DNA of 64,000 nt, taken from positions 2,976,001 to 3,040,000 of the forward strand of contig NZ_CP139559.1 of assembly GCF_034263275.1 (NCBI RefSeq). Direction: 5' to 3'. Every line of letters begins with the position of its first letter. Positions within the stretch are counted from its first letter, which is position 1. Origin of the DNA: Mucilaginibacter sp. cycad4 (GTDB lineage: Bacteria > Bacteroidota > Bacteroidia > Sphingobacteriales > Sphingobacteriaceae). The notes beneath the pieces are model-generated. The model made no database searches. It worked only from the letters and a program-made list of their open reading frames with translations, and had not been told where the DNA came from. This document shows, piece by piece, positions 17,995-26,073 of the stretch. Position numbers and translations under genes: made by a program.

Positions 17995-18242
17995 TTTAGT
18001 ATTAAGTCGAAAGTTTGAGCCGTTGTTGGTGTTGTCACCAACAACATGTGGTATGGTATGCAAAACGGATTTCTCAAACAAAGCAGAATTGTTGGTGACA
18101 ACACCAACAATGGCAGAGATAACAAACACAGGGCGAGAATCTGCCGTTGTTGGTGTTCTAATCTTTTGCACTTAAGCTGGAAGCTTAAGTAATGCCCACT
18201 CCGGGTTATGCTCCGCTAAACCCGAAGTAGTTTTGTTATATA
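17995..18242. repeat. Palindromic GTTGTTGGTG repeats with AAGTC-type flank
   Basis: A 10-bp stem GTTGTTGGTG with loop TTGT pairs with CACCAACAAC (18022-18045). A second palindrome, ATTGTTGGTG-ACAA-CACCAACAAT, lies at 18088-18111, and a third half-site GTTGTTGGTG at 18146-18155. A separate perfect hairpin, ACTTAAGCT-GGA-AGCTTAAGT, spans 18170-18190. The opening AGTATTAAGTCG (17999 on) recurs after mqnC at 55168. No ORF is present. Confidence 0.8.
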
Positions 18243-18281
18243 ACAGCGATGCCATCCCAAAAGGATGGCATCGCTGTTTTT
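18243..18281 (+). terminator. Strong intrinsic terminator
   Basis: A perfect 15-bp stem (ACAGCGATGCCATCC with GGATGGCATCGCTGT), a 5-nt loop CAAAA and a following T run form a classic terminator on the plus strand. It lies 250 nt after the cyclase gene, beyond the repeat elements. It probably ends that operon before the convergent yitT-like gene. Confidence 0.85.
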
Positions 18282-18328
18282 CGCGGTAAACGACTTATGA
18301 CTTGCAACTAAATACTTAGAACTTCCAA

Positions 18329-19207
18329 TTAATGATCCCTTACCTTTTTCTTTAACACACCGCCGGCAGCTTCTTTAATACTATTGGTAAAAATAAAAGC
18401 TTTGGGATCGATACTGTGCACCAGATTTTTTAATCGGCGCACTTCAAGACGGGTGATCACGGTGAAGATGATATCTACCGGCTGATGAACATCAAAGCTT
18501 TCTTTCATGAAACCGCGTTCGCCTTTGTAAATGGTAATACCACGACCAAGTTCCATAACCAGTTTTTCCTTAATGATCTCACTTTGGCCCGAGATGATAT
18601 TTACTGCGGTGTACTCTTCAAGGCCATCTATCACAAATGTTATTGTTCTTGATGCAGTGTAATAAGTTAAAATAGAATATAATGCTGTTTGTAAACCCAG
18701 CTCAACTGCCGCAATAAGAAAGATGATGATATTGATACCTAAAATAATCTCGCTAATGGTGAAACTACTGCGCTTCAAAGTGTATAAAGCTAAAATCTCG
18801 ATACCATCTAAAGCACAACCTCCGCGAATTGATAAGCCTACCCCCAGGCCCATAAACACGCCACCAAAAATAGACACCAACAGTTTATCCTGAGTTATAA
18901 CCGGATATTCTATAAATTGCAGGCACAGGCCAAGTCCAATTACACAGGCAAGCGTTTTTAGCGCAAATGATTTATTAACCTGGAACATCCCCATGATAAT
19001 AAAAGGTATGTTCGCAATAATAATTACATAGGCTATATTAAAATGATAAAGCTCATGAATAAGCAAAGAGATGCCCGTTACCCCGCCATCAAAGAAACTG
19101 TTAGGTACCAAAAAACCTTTAAGCGCGAACCCGCAGAATAAAATGCCGATAATTACTGTTACTACGTCTTTTAAAATTTCTTCAATTTTTAAACCCGGTT
19201 GTGTCAT
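18329..19207 (-). CDS. YitT family membrane protein (DUF161 plus DUF2179)
   Basis: This 292-residue protein has five or six membrane segments (about 12-200), including PNSFFDGGVTGISLL and GLGVGLSIRGGCALDG, the glycine-rich motifs of the YitT/DUF161 family. The C-terminal cytosolic DUF2179 domain is at about 205-285 (GRGITIYKGERGF, FTVITRLE). The function of the family is not established; DUF2179 domains are thought to bind small ligands. It lies 12 nt downstream of the HD-domain gene and is probably co-transcribed with it. Confidence 0.9.
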   Translation of the reverse strand: MTQPGLKIEEILKDVVTVIIGILFCGFALKGFLVPNSFFDGGVTGISLLIHELYHFNIAYVIIIANIPFIIMGMFQVNKSFALKTLACVIGLGLCLQFIEYPVITQDKLLVSIFGGVFMGLGVGLSIRGGCALDGIEILALYTLKRSSFTISEIILGINIIIFLIAAVELGLQTALYSILTYYTASRTITFVIDGLEEYTAVNIISGQSEIIKEKLVMELGRGITIYKGERGFMKESFDVHQPVDIIFTVITRLEVRRLKNLVHSIDPKAFIFTNSIKEAAGGVLKKKVRDH

Positions 19208-19219
19208 TAATAGCAGTAT

Positions 19220-19795
19220 TTAAATTTTTGTTGTGATAATTTTCAAATGCTCATTTTTACCTTCAGCCCTGAGCCTAAGCGAGGTTTGGGTGAAATAATG
19301 ATGGCTTTGCAGAAACTTCACCTGCTGCCTGTCCCACTCCAATTCCGATTCAAGGTGATCTGTAATTACAAGTTCCGAAAATAACCTTTTACTGAGGATA
19401 AAAAAATCATTTCGGCCCAAATAATCCAAATCGGCATCACAAATTATCCGGCCCAAATGATTGTGAGGGTTTTGCGGCATTTTGGTTGCCATAATAATAT
19501 CGCAAACCTGTCCAATTTCATCGCTGGTATAACCAAAAGCCGGCAGGTACTCCCGGGCATTTTTGCAGGAACCTGCCTCATGATTGGCCTGCCCGAACAA
19601 AAAACCTGAATCATGATAGTAAGCAGCGGTGAGCAGTAGCTTTAATTCGTGCCCGCTCACTCCCTCGCCTGCAGCAATTTGCTTTGCGGCGGTATAAACA
19701 TCAAGGGCGTGATCGGCATTGTGGTAATGAAAATGTTCAGGAAGTTCCTTTTTTATTTTGTCGAGGATGAAGGCCCCGGCTTGTTCTACTTGCAT
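19220..19795 (-). CDS. HD-domain protein (putative phosphohydrolase)
   Basis: This 191-residue cytosolic protein shows the HD superfamily metal pattern: His29 (HNADHALDVY), the His61-Asp62 pair (YYHDSG), HE at 72-73 and a late Asp in CDADLDYLGR. HD proteins hydrolyse nucleotides, cyclic dinucleotides or other phosphoesters. The substrate here is unknown. It is 12 nt upstream of the YitT gene on the same strand. The metal ligands look complete, so it should be active. Confidence 0.83.
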   Translation of the reverse strand: MQVEQAGAFILDKIKKELPEHFHYHNADHALDVYTAAKQIAAGEGVSGHELKLLLTAAYYHDSGFLFGQANHEAGSCKNAREYLPAFGYTSDEIGQVCDIIMATKMPQNPHNHLGRIICDADLDYLGRNDFFILSKRLFSELVITDHLESELEWDRQQVKFLQSHHYFTQTSLRLRAEGKNEHLKIITTKI

Positions 19796-19965
19796 TCAGT
19801 ATTTATAATGGCGCTAATATATTAATTTAAGAAGGATGCGAATATATGGGACGCATAATTGCGTATCCCTTATGCAGGTCAAAATTGCATAATCGAAATA
19901 AATATTTGGAGAAGCAATTATACCTCTCTACAGTAAAAGCAAAACCTAACAATTATCTTAGCACA

Positions 19966-21189
19966 ATGAACAGCTGGTTTAAAAACTATAAAGGCATCAT
20001 TCTACTAATAACAGGTATCATCATTGGCAGCATTGCCGGGGCTGTTTTGGGCGATAAAGTGGGGGTGATCAAACCCATTGGTGATATTTTCCTGAACCTG
20101 CTGTTCACTGCCGTTGTGCCGCTGGTTTTCTTTGCTATAGCATCAGCTATTGCTGCGCTGGACAGCTCACAAAGGCTTGGAAAACTCTTAGGCGTAACAT
20201 CATTGGTGTTTGTATCAACTGTGATAGTAGCTGCTATAGTTACCATTATTGCCATCTGGATCTTCCCTATTCATCAGCACCTGGTAGCCAGCCCTATCAC
20301 CGAAGCCATCACTAAAAAACCCTTCGGCGATCAGCTAACAAGCCTTTTTACCACCAGCGAATTTTATCAATTGCTATCCCGCAAAAGCATGCTGGCCATG
20401 ATCATTTTTGCGGTGATCACCGGCTTTGCTACCCTGCATGCAGGCGAAAAAGGTAAAGCGTTTGCCGGCTTTCTGCATAGCGGCAACGAGGTGTTCAAGA
20501 ATATTTTTAGCCTTATTATGAAAATTGGCCCTATTGGTCTGGGCGCTTATTTTGCCTACCAGGTTGGGGTGTTCGGTCCGCAGTTGTTTGGAGGTTATGC
20601 GCGTTCCATGGCCTTATATTATGGCGTAGGCGCTTTTTATTACCTGGCAATATTTAGCTTATATGCCTTTATTGCCGGTGGTGTAAGCGCGTTTAAGCGA
20701 TACTGGAAAAATAATATTATACCATCGGCTACGGCCGTAGGTACCTGTAGCAGCATTGCTACCATACCGGCAAATTTGGATGCCGCAAAAAAGATGGGAA
20801 TCTCTGATGCTATTGCTAATATTACTATCCCGCTGGGTGGCACTTTGCATAAAGATGGTTCAAGCATTTCATCTATAGTAAAAATGGCTGTGGTATTTGC
20901 GCTGTTTGGTAAAAGCTTTGACAACGCCGAAACTATTATCATAGCCCTTGTCATGACAGTTTTGGTAAGCCTTGTTGAAGGAGGTATACCTAACGGTGGT
21001 TACATTGGAGAGCTGCTTTTTATTTCGGCATATGGTTTTCCGCCCGAAGCGCTCCCCCCTGCCATTATCATCGGTACGCTGGTTGACCCGATGGCTACAT
21101 TGTTGAATGCAACCGGCGATACGGCTGCCGCCATGCTGGTGGCCCGGTTTACCGAAGGAAAGGACTGGATGAAGCCCCCTAACCCCTAA
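19966..21189 (+). CDS. Dicarboxylate/amino acid:cation symporter (SDF family)
   Basis: This 407-residue sodium- or proton-coupled transporter of the GltP/DctA type sits in the inner membrane. It has eight hydrophobic segments, the serine-rich re-entrant loop TAVGTCSSIATIPA, the TM7 region NITIPLGGTLHKDGSS and the substrate-site TLVDPMATLLNATGDTAAAM. A frame open from 19846 would add 40 basic residues, but the ATG at 19966 (MNSWFKNYKGIILL) gives the normal family start. The C-terminus (MKPPNP, stop) is encoded by the end of a family I repeat at 21173-21195, so the natural tail may have been replaced. Confidence 0.9.
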   Translation: MNSWFKNYKGIILLITGIIIGSIAGAVLGDKVGVIKPIGDIFLNLLFTAVVPLVFFAIASAIAALDSSQRLGKLLGVTSLVFVSTVIVAAIVTIIAIWIFPIHQHLVASPITEAITKKPFGDQLTSLFTTSEFYQLLSRKSMLAMIIFAVITGFATLHAGEKGKAFAGFLHSGNEVFKNIFSLIMKIGPIGLGAYFAYQVGVFGPQLFGGYARSMALYYGVGAFYYLAIFSLYAFIAGGVSAFKRYWKNNIIPSATAVGTCSSIATIPANLDAAKKMGISDAIANITIPLGGTLHKDGSSISSIVKMAVVFALFGKSFDNAETIIIALVMTVLVSLVEGGIPNGGYIGELLFISAYGFPPEALPPAIIIGTLVDPMATLLNATGDTAAAMLVARFTEGKDWMKPPNP

Positions 21190-21195
21190 AGGGGG
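21173..21195. repeat. Family I repeat end, left half
   Basis: The sequence AGCCCCCTAACCCCTAAAGG followed by GGG covers the last codons and stop of the symporter gene. A near inverted copy lies at 22142-22165, at the stop of the GH92 gene. The two flank the UPF0126 gene like the ends of a small element, about 990 bp apart. Confidence 0.6.
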
Positions 21196-21253
21196 AACTG
21201 TAGATGTTTCAATTATTGTTTATAAATTGCCTTAAACCTTTAACACTACCTGT

Positions 21254-21868
21254 ATGCTTCACATTCTTTACATTATAGCCATTATTGCCGAAGCAATGAC
21301 AGCTGCATTATCAGCCGGGCGGCGGGATATGGACTGGGTTGGTGTTTGTATCATAGCCTGGGTTACAGCATTAGGCGGCGGCACCGTTCGCAATATATTG
21401 TTTAATCATTACCCAATGAGCTGGGTTGAACACCCCGAATATTTAGTAATCACTGCAGTAGCAGCGATATTGGCCGCCATTATTGCCCGCCTCATGACCA
21501 AAATGAAAACGCTGTTCCTGTACCTGGATGCTTTGGGCCTGGTGGTATTTACCATCATAGGCTGTCAGATAGCTGAACAGATCAGCCTGCCCATTATCAT
21601 CATTTTGCTAAGCGGCATGATTACCGGCTGTGCCGGCGGCGTACTGCGCGATGTATTATGTAATGAGGTCCCCCTATTGTTCCGCAAAGAAGTTTATGCC
21701 AGTGCATCCATTGTTACCGGAGCGTTTTATCTGGGGATTGAACATTTAGGTGCCCCCTCCGGGGTATCCATTGTAATAGCTTGTGCTATTGGCCTGGCCT
21801 TGCGTCTGCTCTCTATCAGATACAACTGGCAAATGCCCAAGTTTGTGTACCGGGAAGAATGGCATTAG
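21254..21868 (+). CDS. UPF0126/TRIC-type membrane protein
   Basis: This 204-residue protein consists of two copies of a three-helix glycine-rich unit: AGRRDMDWVGVCIIAWVTALGGGTVRN in the first half and a second GCAGGVLRD motif at about residues 129-137. This is the UPF0126 family, relatives of TRIC trimeric cation channels; some enterobacterial members have been linked to glycine uptake. Seven hydrophobic segments are visible. It lies 64 nt after the symporter on the same strand and may be co-transcribed. It ends before a clear hairpin terminator. Confidence 0.88.
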   Translation: MLHILYIIAIIAEAMTAALSAGRRDMDWVGVCIIAWVTALGGGTVRNILFNHYPMSWVEHPEYLVITAVAAILAAIIARLMTKMKTLFLYLDALGLVVFTIIGCQIAEQISLPIIIILLSGMITGCAGGVLRDVLCNEVPLLFRKEVYASASIVTGAFYLGIEHLGAPSGVSIVIACAIGLALRLLSIRYNWQMPKFVYREEWH

Positions 21869-21974
21869 GCCTGATTTGGGATTTTCGATTTCGGATTTTG
21901 CTTTACGTCAGCTGAAAGCTGACATCATGGCTCACCACGGGCTGAAAGCCCGCGGCAGTGATTTTTTTAAAATA

Positions 21975-22001
21975 GAAAAAGCGAGGTTTTACCTCGCTTT
22001 T
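21975..22001 (+). terminator. Intrinsic terminator after UPF0126 gene
   Basis: AAAAGCGAGG, loop TTTTA, then CCTCGCTTTT form a 10-bp stem with T-rich ends on both strands. Just upstream, short palindromes built from AGCTGAAAGCT and GGGCTGAAAGCCC are typical of these intergenic repeats. It probably terminates the symporter/UPF0126 transcript. Confidence 0.8.
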
Positions 22002-22018
22002 GCCATTTTGTATCCAAA

Positions 22019-22112
22019 CGTCATCCCGAATTTATTTCGGGATCCCACTTGCTAAGCCTGCATGCATGGTTTACACCCAGCATGTGAGGTGCTGAAACAA
22101 GTTCAGCATGAC
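22019..22112. repeat. Inverted-repeat intergenic element, family II, copy 2
   Basis: It is collinear with 3436-3531: CGTCATCCCGAATTTATTTC at the left, CCCAGCATGTGAGGT in the centre and GCTGAAACAAGTTCAGCATG at the right. The palindrome CCCGAATTTATTTCGGG has compensatory changes compared with copy 1 (CCG/CGG to CCCG/CGGG), suggesting that the hairpin is conserved. It lies between the convergent UPF0126 and GH92 genes. Confidence 0.75.
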
Positions 22113-22141
22113 CCATTTTATATTTTATCCACACCATTGTT

Positions 22142-22165
22142 GCCCCTTTAGGGGGTTAGGAGGCT
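22142..22165. repeat. Family I repeat end, right half
   Basis: GCCCCTTTAGGGGGTTAGGA and the next few bases are the inverted counterpart of 21173-21195. It overlaps the TAG stop of the GH92 gene at 22164-22166. Confidence 0.6.
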
Positions 22166-24443
22166 ATTCGGTGCTCAACGAATACGGAACATCGCTCACT
22201 TTCACACCTCTCGTTTTATTAGGCTGTGGCGCCATGTTAAAGTTAAGCACCGCACCTTTTTTTAGTTCAGAGTGGCTTAACCAGGTATAATCATATGATT
22301 TACCGTTAACAGTTAAGGTATTGATGTATCTATTAGCCAGGCTGTTATTGGCAGCGTTAATTACTACCTTTTTACCATTCTCCAGGTTCAAAGTAATTTT
22401 CCTGAACAGCGGCGTGCCTAACACATACTGATCGCTGGCCGGGGTTACCGGGTAAAAACCCATAGCCGAGAACACATACCAGGCTGATGTTTGACCATTG
22501 TCCTCATCGCCGCAGTAACCATCAGGTGTAGCTTTATACAGCTTGCTCATCGCATCCCGCACGTGAAACTGGGTTTTCCATGGCTCACCTGCGTAGTTAT
22601 ACAGGTAAATCATGTGCTGAATAGGCTGGTTGCCATGTGCGTACTGCCCCATGTTCATAATCTGCATTTCGCGGATCTCATGGATGGTTTCGCCATAATA
22701 ACTATCATCAAATACCGGCGGCATGGTAAATACCGAATCTAATTTGGCAATGAATTTTTGCCTGCCGCCCATCAAATCAATCAGTCCCTGCATATCCTGG
22801 AAAACGCTCCAGCTGTAATGCCAGCTGTTACCCTCTGTAAAAGCATCCCCCCATTTAAACGGACTGAATGGTTTTTCAAACGTACCATCCTGGTTTTTAC
22901 CGCGCATCAATTTGGTTTCAGGGTCGAACAGGTTTTTATAGTTCATGGCACGCTTTTTATAAATGCCAATTTCTGATTCGGGTTTGCCCAGCGCCTTACC
23001 TAATTTGTAAATAGCAAAATCATCATAAGCATACTCTAAAGTACGGGCTGCATTTTCATTAATCTTAACGTCATAAGGCACATAACCTAATTTGTTATAG
23101 TACTCTACTCCCTGCCTTCCTGTAGCCTGCGGACCGGCATTATTTGCGCCGTGTACTAATGCCTCCCACAAAGTACTGATATCATACCCGCGCAGACCTT
23201 TTAAATAAGCCTCAGAAACAACAGATGCCGAATTATTACCGATCATTACCGCCGAATAACCCGGGCTTGACCATTCAGGCAACCAGCCACCTTCTTTATA
23301 GTCGTTGATTAACCCTTCCTGCATTTCTTTATTGATAGATGGATAAACCAAGTTCAGGAACGGGTATAAAGCCCTGAAGGTATCCCAAAAGCCGGTACCG
23401 GCAAACTTATAACCCGGGAACACTTTACCTGTTGATGCGCTGTAGTGCACGATCTTGTTGTCCTTGTCTATCTCATACAATTTGTTCGGGAAGAACACCA
23501 TGCGGTAAAAGCATGAGTAAAAGGTACGCATCTGGTCGACAGAGCCACCTTCAACCTGTAAGTGGTTAAGGGTTTTGTTCCAAACTGCTTTGGCTTTTTG
23601 GCAAGTTACATCAAAGCTGTCTTTACCCTGCTCACGCTCCAGGTTAAGTTCAGCCTGTTCAATGCTGATGAATGACGATGCTACGCGCAAATGAACTTTT
23701 TCGCCCTGCACAGTTTTAAAACCTATCAGAGCACTTGCATGCTCAGCTTTCAGCTCCAGGCCGTCGGCCTGGGTAGTATCGCTGAAAGTATGCGCATACG
23801 TAATCGGTTTATCTACATAAATAACAAAGTAGTTTTTGAAGTTTTTAAGCGGTCCACGCGCGTATTTGGTTGAGTAGCCTACGATCTTCTTCTGATCGGG
23901 CATAATCTTGACATACGAGCCTTTGTTCAGCGCATCAATTACAACAAATGAGCTATCAGTTTTAGGATAGGTAAACCTGAACTGGGCCGAACGCTCTGTT
24001 GGCGTAATTTCGGTAGTTACATCATGATCGGCCAGGTATACACTGTAATAGTATGGTTTGGCAGTTTCGGCCTTGTGTGAAAACCAGCTCGCTCTCTTAT
24101 TTTGTGATACTGCTGCGTGCCTGGTAACCGGCATAATGGTAAACTGCCCGTAGTCGTTCATCCAGGGTGAAGGCTGGTGGGTTTGTTTAAATCCACGGAT
24201 CTTGTGCGCATCATAAGTATATGCCCACCCATCACCCATAACACCGGTTTGTGGTGTCCAGAAGTTCATACCCCAGGGAAGGGCAATAGCGGGATAAGTG
24301 TTACCATTCGAAAGGTCGTAGTGCGAATCGGTACCCATCAACGGATTGATGTATTCAACAGGATCGGTAACTTTATTAACCTGTTGAGCAAAAGTACCCG
24401 AGGCCAGTAACACGGATGTGATAAGTACCAGGGCTTTTTTCAT
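22164..24443 (-). CDS. GH92 family alpha-mannosidase, secreted
   Basis: This 759-residue exo-alpha-mannosidase is of glycoside hydrolase family 92, calcium-dependent inverting enzymes that release mannose from high-mannose N-glycans or alpha-mannans. A signal peptide covers residues 1-19 (MKKALVLITSVLLASGTFAQ). The N-terminal motif PVEYINPLMGTDSHYDLSNG, the catalytic-acid region FTEGNSWHYSW and DEDNGQTSAWYVFSAMGFYP are all present and intact. It is the only hydrolase in the SusC/SusD locus and lies downstream of susD beyond a hairpin at 24491-24522. Linkage specificity cannot be fixed from sequence. It probably acts in the periplasm or at the outer membrane. Confidence 0.95.
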   Translation of the reverse strand: MKKALVLITSVLLASGTFAQQVNKVTDPVEYINPLMGTDSHYDLSNGNTYPAIALPWGMNFWTPQTGVMGDGWAYTYDAHKIRGFKQTHQPSPWMNDYGQFTIMPVTRHAAVSQNKRASWFSHKAETAKPYYYSVYLADHDVTTEITPTERSAQFRFTYPKTDSSFVVIDALNKGSYVKIMPDQKKIVGYSTKYARGPLKNFKNYFVIYVDKPITYAHTFSDTTQADGLELKAEHASALIGFKTVQGEKVHLRVASSFISIEQAELNLEREQGKDSFDVTCQKAKAVWNKTLNHLQVEGGSVDQMRTFYSCFYRMVFFPNKLYEIDKDNKIVHYSASTGKVFPGYKFAGTGFWDTFRALYPFLNLVYPSINKEMQEGLINDYKEGGWLPEWSSPGYSAVMIGNNSASVVSEAYLKGLRGYDISTLWEALVHGANNAGPQATGRQGVEYYNKLGYVPYDVKINENAARTLEYAYDDFAIYKLGKALGKPESEIGIYKKRAMNYKNLFDPETKLMRGKNQDGTFEKPFSPFKWGDAFTEGNSWHYSWSVFQDMQGLIDLMGGRQKFIAKLDSVFTMPPVFDDSYYGETIHEIREMQIMNMGQYAHGNQPIQHMIYLYNYAGEPWKTQFHVRDAMSKLYKATPDGYCGDEDNGQTSAWYVFSAMGFYPVTPASDQYVLGTPLFRKITLNLENGKKVVINAANNSLANRYINTLTVNGKSYDYTWLSHSELKKGAVLNFNMAPQPNKTRGVKVSDVPYSLSTE

Positions 24444-24490
24444 TATTTAAATATTTGATTTTTGATGAAACGTTTTACCAGCCGTAAATA

Positions 24491-24522
24491 TAAAAGACTG
24501 GCTTGATATAGCCAGTCTTTTA
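24491..24522 (-). terminator. Hairpin between susD and the GH92 gene
   Basis: TAAAAGACTGGC, loop of 8 nt, then GCCAGTCTTTTA give a perfect 12-bp stem with A/T-rich ends, working on either strand. It lies 22 nt after the susD-like stop and 48 nt before the GH92 start. It probably acts as a partial terminator that lowers hydrolase expression relative to SusC/SusD. Confidence 0.75.
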
Positions 24523-24544
24523 TTGTATTATTTGCATTATACAA

Positions 24545-26047
24545 TTACCAACCCGGATTTTGGGTTAACTTACTGTTAGTGCTGATCTCACGCTGCGGTA
24601 TAGGCCACAGGTAGTATTGTGTTTTAAAGGTTACGCCCTGCTCTGTTTGCGAAGCAGTAGGATCGGCAAAGGTGTTTGATTGCGGCAGGTAGGCCATATG
24701 GGTACGCTGCATATCAAAGTATGCCTTATTTTCATAGGCAAGCTCATGATAACGCTCCTTCCAGATTGCCTGGCGGAAGGTATCTTTAGTTAAATTACTT
24801 AATGGCGCAAGTTTAGCACGTGCCCGGATGGCATTAACAGCGGCATAAGCTTCAGCAGTTGGGCCGCTTACCTCGTTAGTTGCTTCAGCATAGATCAACT
24901 GAGCTTCGGGCAAACGCAATAAAGTCCAGTTCTCGTCGCTATTACCGCTTTGTGCAGCACTTTCAACCTGGAAATATTTATAAAGCGCGTGTTCACCAAA
25001 CTGAATGATGTTGTTTGGGTTACCATACTGCGGATAGCTTGAGAAATAAAACTGGCGCTCCTGCGTACGAAGATCACCCGCTTCATAGCTTGCTACAAAC
25101 TGATTGGTGGGGATCATAGCACCAAGGTGGTCTCCATATGCACCAACCAACAGGTTAAACGGAATAGTTAACTGAGGGATAGCGTTGGTTTGAGTGCCCA
25201 CCAGGTAGTTGATCTGGAAAATTAATTCCTGTTGATTTTTATGAGCGTTATCATGCAGATAGGCGTAGTCAGTAAACAACGAATACCAACCTAAAACCGG
25301 CTCAATTTCTGATGCCGCCTTAGCATAATTTTCGGTTTGTTTTAGCGGGAAGCCTGCTGTTGTTAAGTAAACACTGGCCAATAATGTTTTTACCGCACCT
25401 AACGAAACACGGCCGGTTGCATCTGTATTTGGCATGCCTGAAGCTTCAGCTGCCTGTAAATCGCTGATGATTTGTTTATAAACATCTGCCACAGGTGTAC
25501 GTGAAGGATACAGATCAGGGCTGCTGACTGTTTGCGACGCGGTAATCAGCGGAACATCGCCATATAAACGCACCAGGTGGTAGTAATAAAATGCCCTGAA
25601 AAAGTAAGCCTCACCTATCAGTTTCTTTTTCAGCCCATCATCCATTGGCGATATGCCGGGGATGTTTTCGATGGCAAGGTTTGCATTGGCAATACCCTTG
25701 TAGCAGTTGTACCATACAGTTTCAAAACCTGGATTAACTGCATCGGTACGCTGATGGATCACGTTACCATTGTTTACGCTCTGTCCTAACGAAGTGGCAT
25801 GGCCGGCAAATAACTCCAGTGTAATAAAAGGGCTTTCACCATAGGCATCTCCATTTTGGAAAAAATACATTACGTTATACAAACCGTTTACAAAGGTTTG
25901 GGCCTGGTTTGAGCTGGCAAAATAACTATCCTTAACAAAGTTGCTCTTATTTTTTTCATCGAGATATTTTTTGCAACCACTGCCTGTAGTAGCAGCAAGG
26001 ATAAGTAAAAGACCACCTACCCGGTATTTTTTAAAGTTAAATTTCAT
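24545..26047 (-). CDS. SusD/RagB family outer-membrane glycan-binding lipoprotein
   Basis: This lipoprotein of about 500 residues has its lipid cysteine at Cys25 (ATTGSGC). I chose the ATG at 26047 (MKFNFKKYRVGG), because the open frame to 26065 adds six residues without improving the signal peptide. TPR-like helices include FFRAFYYYHLVRLYGDVPLI and RLPEAQLIYAEATNE, hallmarks of SusD. It caps the SusC barrel and binds the glycan at the cell surface. The order SusC, SusD, GH92 indicates a mannose-containing glycan, but the ligand cannot be read from this divergent family. Confidence 0.93.
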   Translation of the reverse strand: MKFNFKKYRVGGLLLILAATTGSGCKKYLDEKNKSNFVKDSYFASSNQAQTFVNGLYNVMYFFQNGDAYGESPFITLELFAGHATSLGQSVNNGNVIHQRTDAVNPGFETVWYNCYKGIANANLAIENIPGISPMDDGLKKKLIGEAYFFRAFYYYHLVRLYGDVPLITASQTVSSPDLYPSRTPVADVYKQIISDLQAAEASGMPNTDATGRVSLGAVKTLLASVYLTTAGFPLKQTENYAKAASEIEPVLGWYSLFTDYAYLHDNAHKNQQELIFQINYLVGTQTNAIPQLTIPFNLLVGAYGDHLGAMIPTNQFVASYEAGDLRTQERQFYFSSYPQYGNPNNIIQFGEHALYKYFQVESAAQSGNSDENWTLLRLPEAQLIYAEATNEVSGPTAEAYAAVNAIRARAKLAPLSNLTKDTFRQAIWKERYHELAYENKAYFDMQRTHMAYLPQSNTFADPTASQTEQGVTFKTQYYLWPIPQREISTNSKLTQNPGW

Positions 26048-26073
26048 AATATGATGTTTTAACATTTTTTTAA

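Noticed and set aside
19846..19965. N-terminal extension of the SDF symporter
   Set aside because: The extra 40 residues are basic and unlike any SDF protein; the ATG at 19966 gives the standard start.
21783..22055. Plus-strand 90-codon open frame after the UPF0126 gene
   Set aside because: It overlaps the UPF0126 gene end out of frame and runs through repeats and a terminator.
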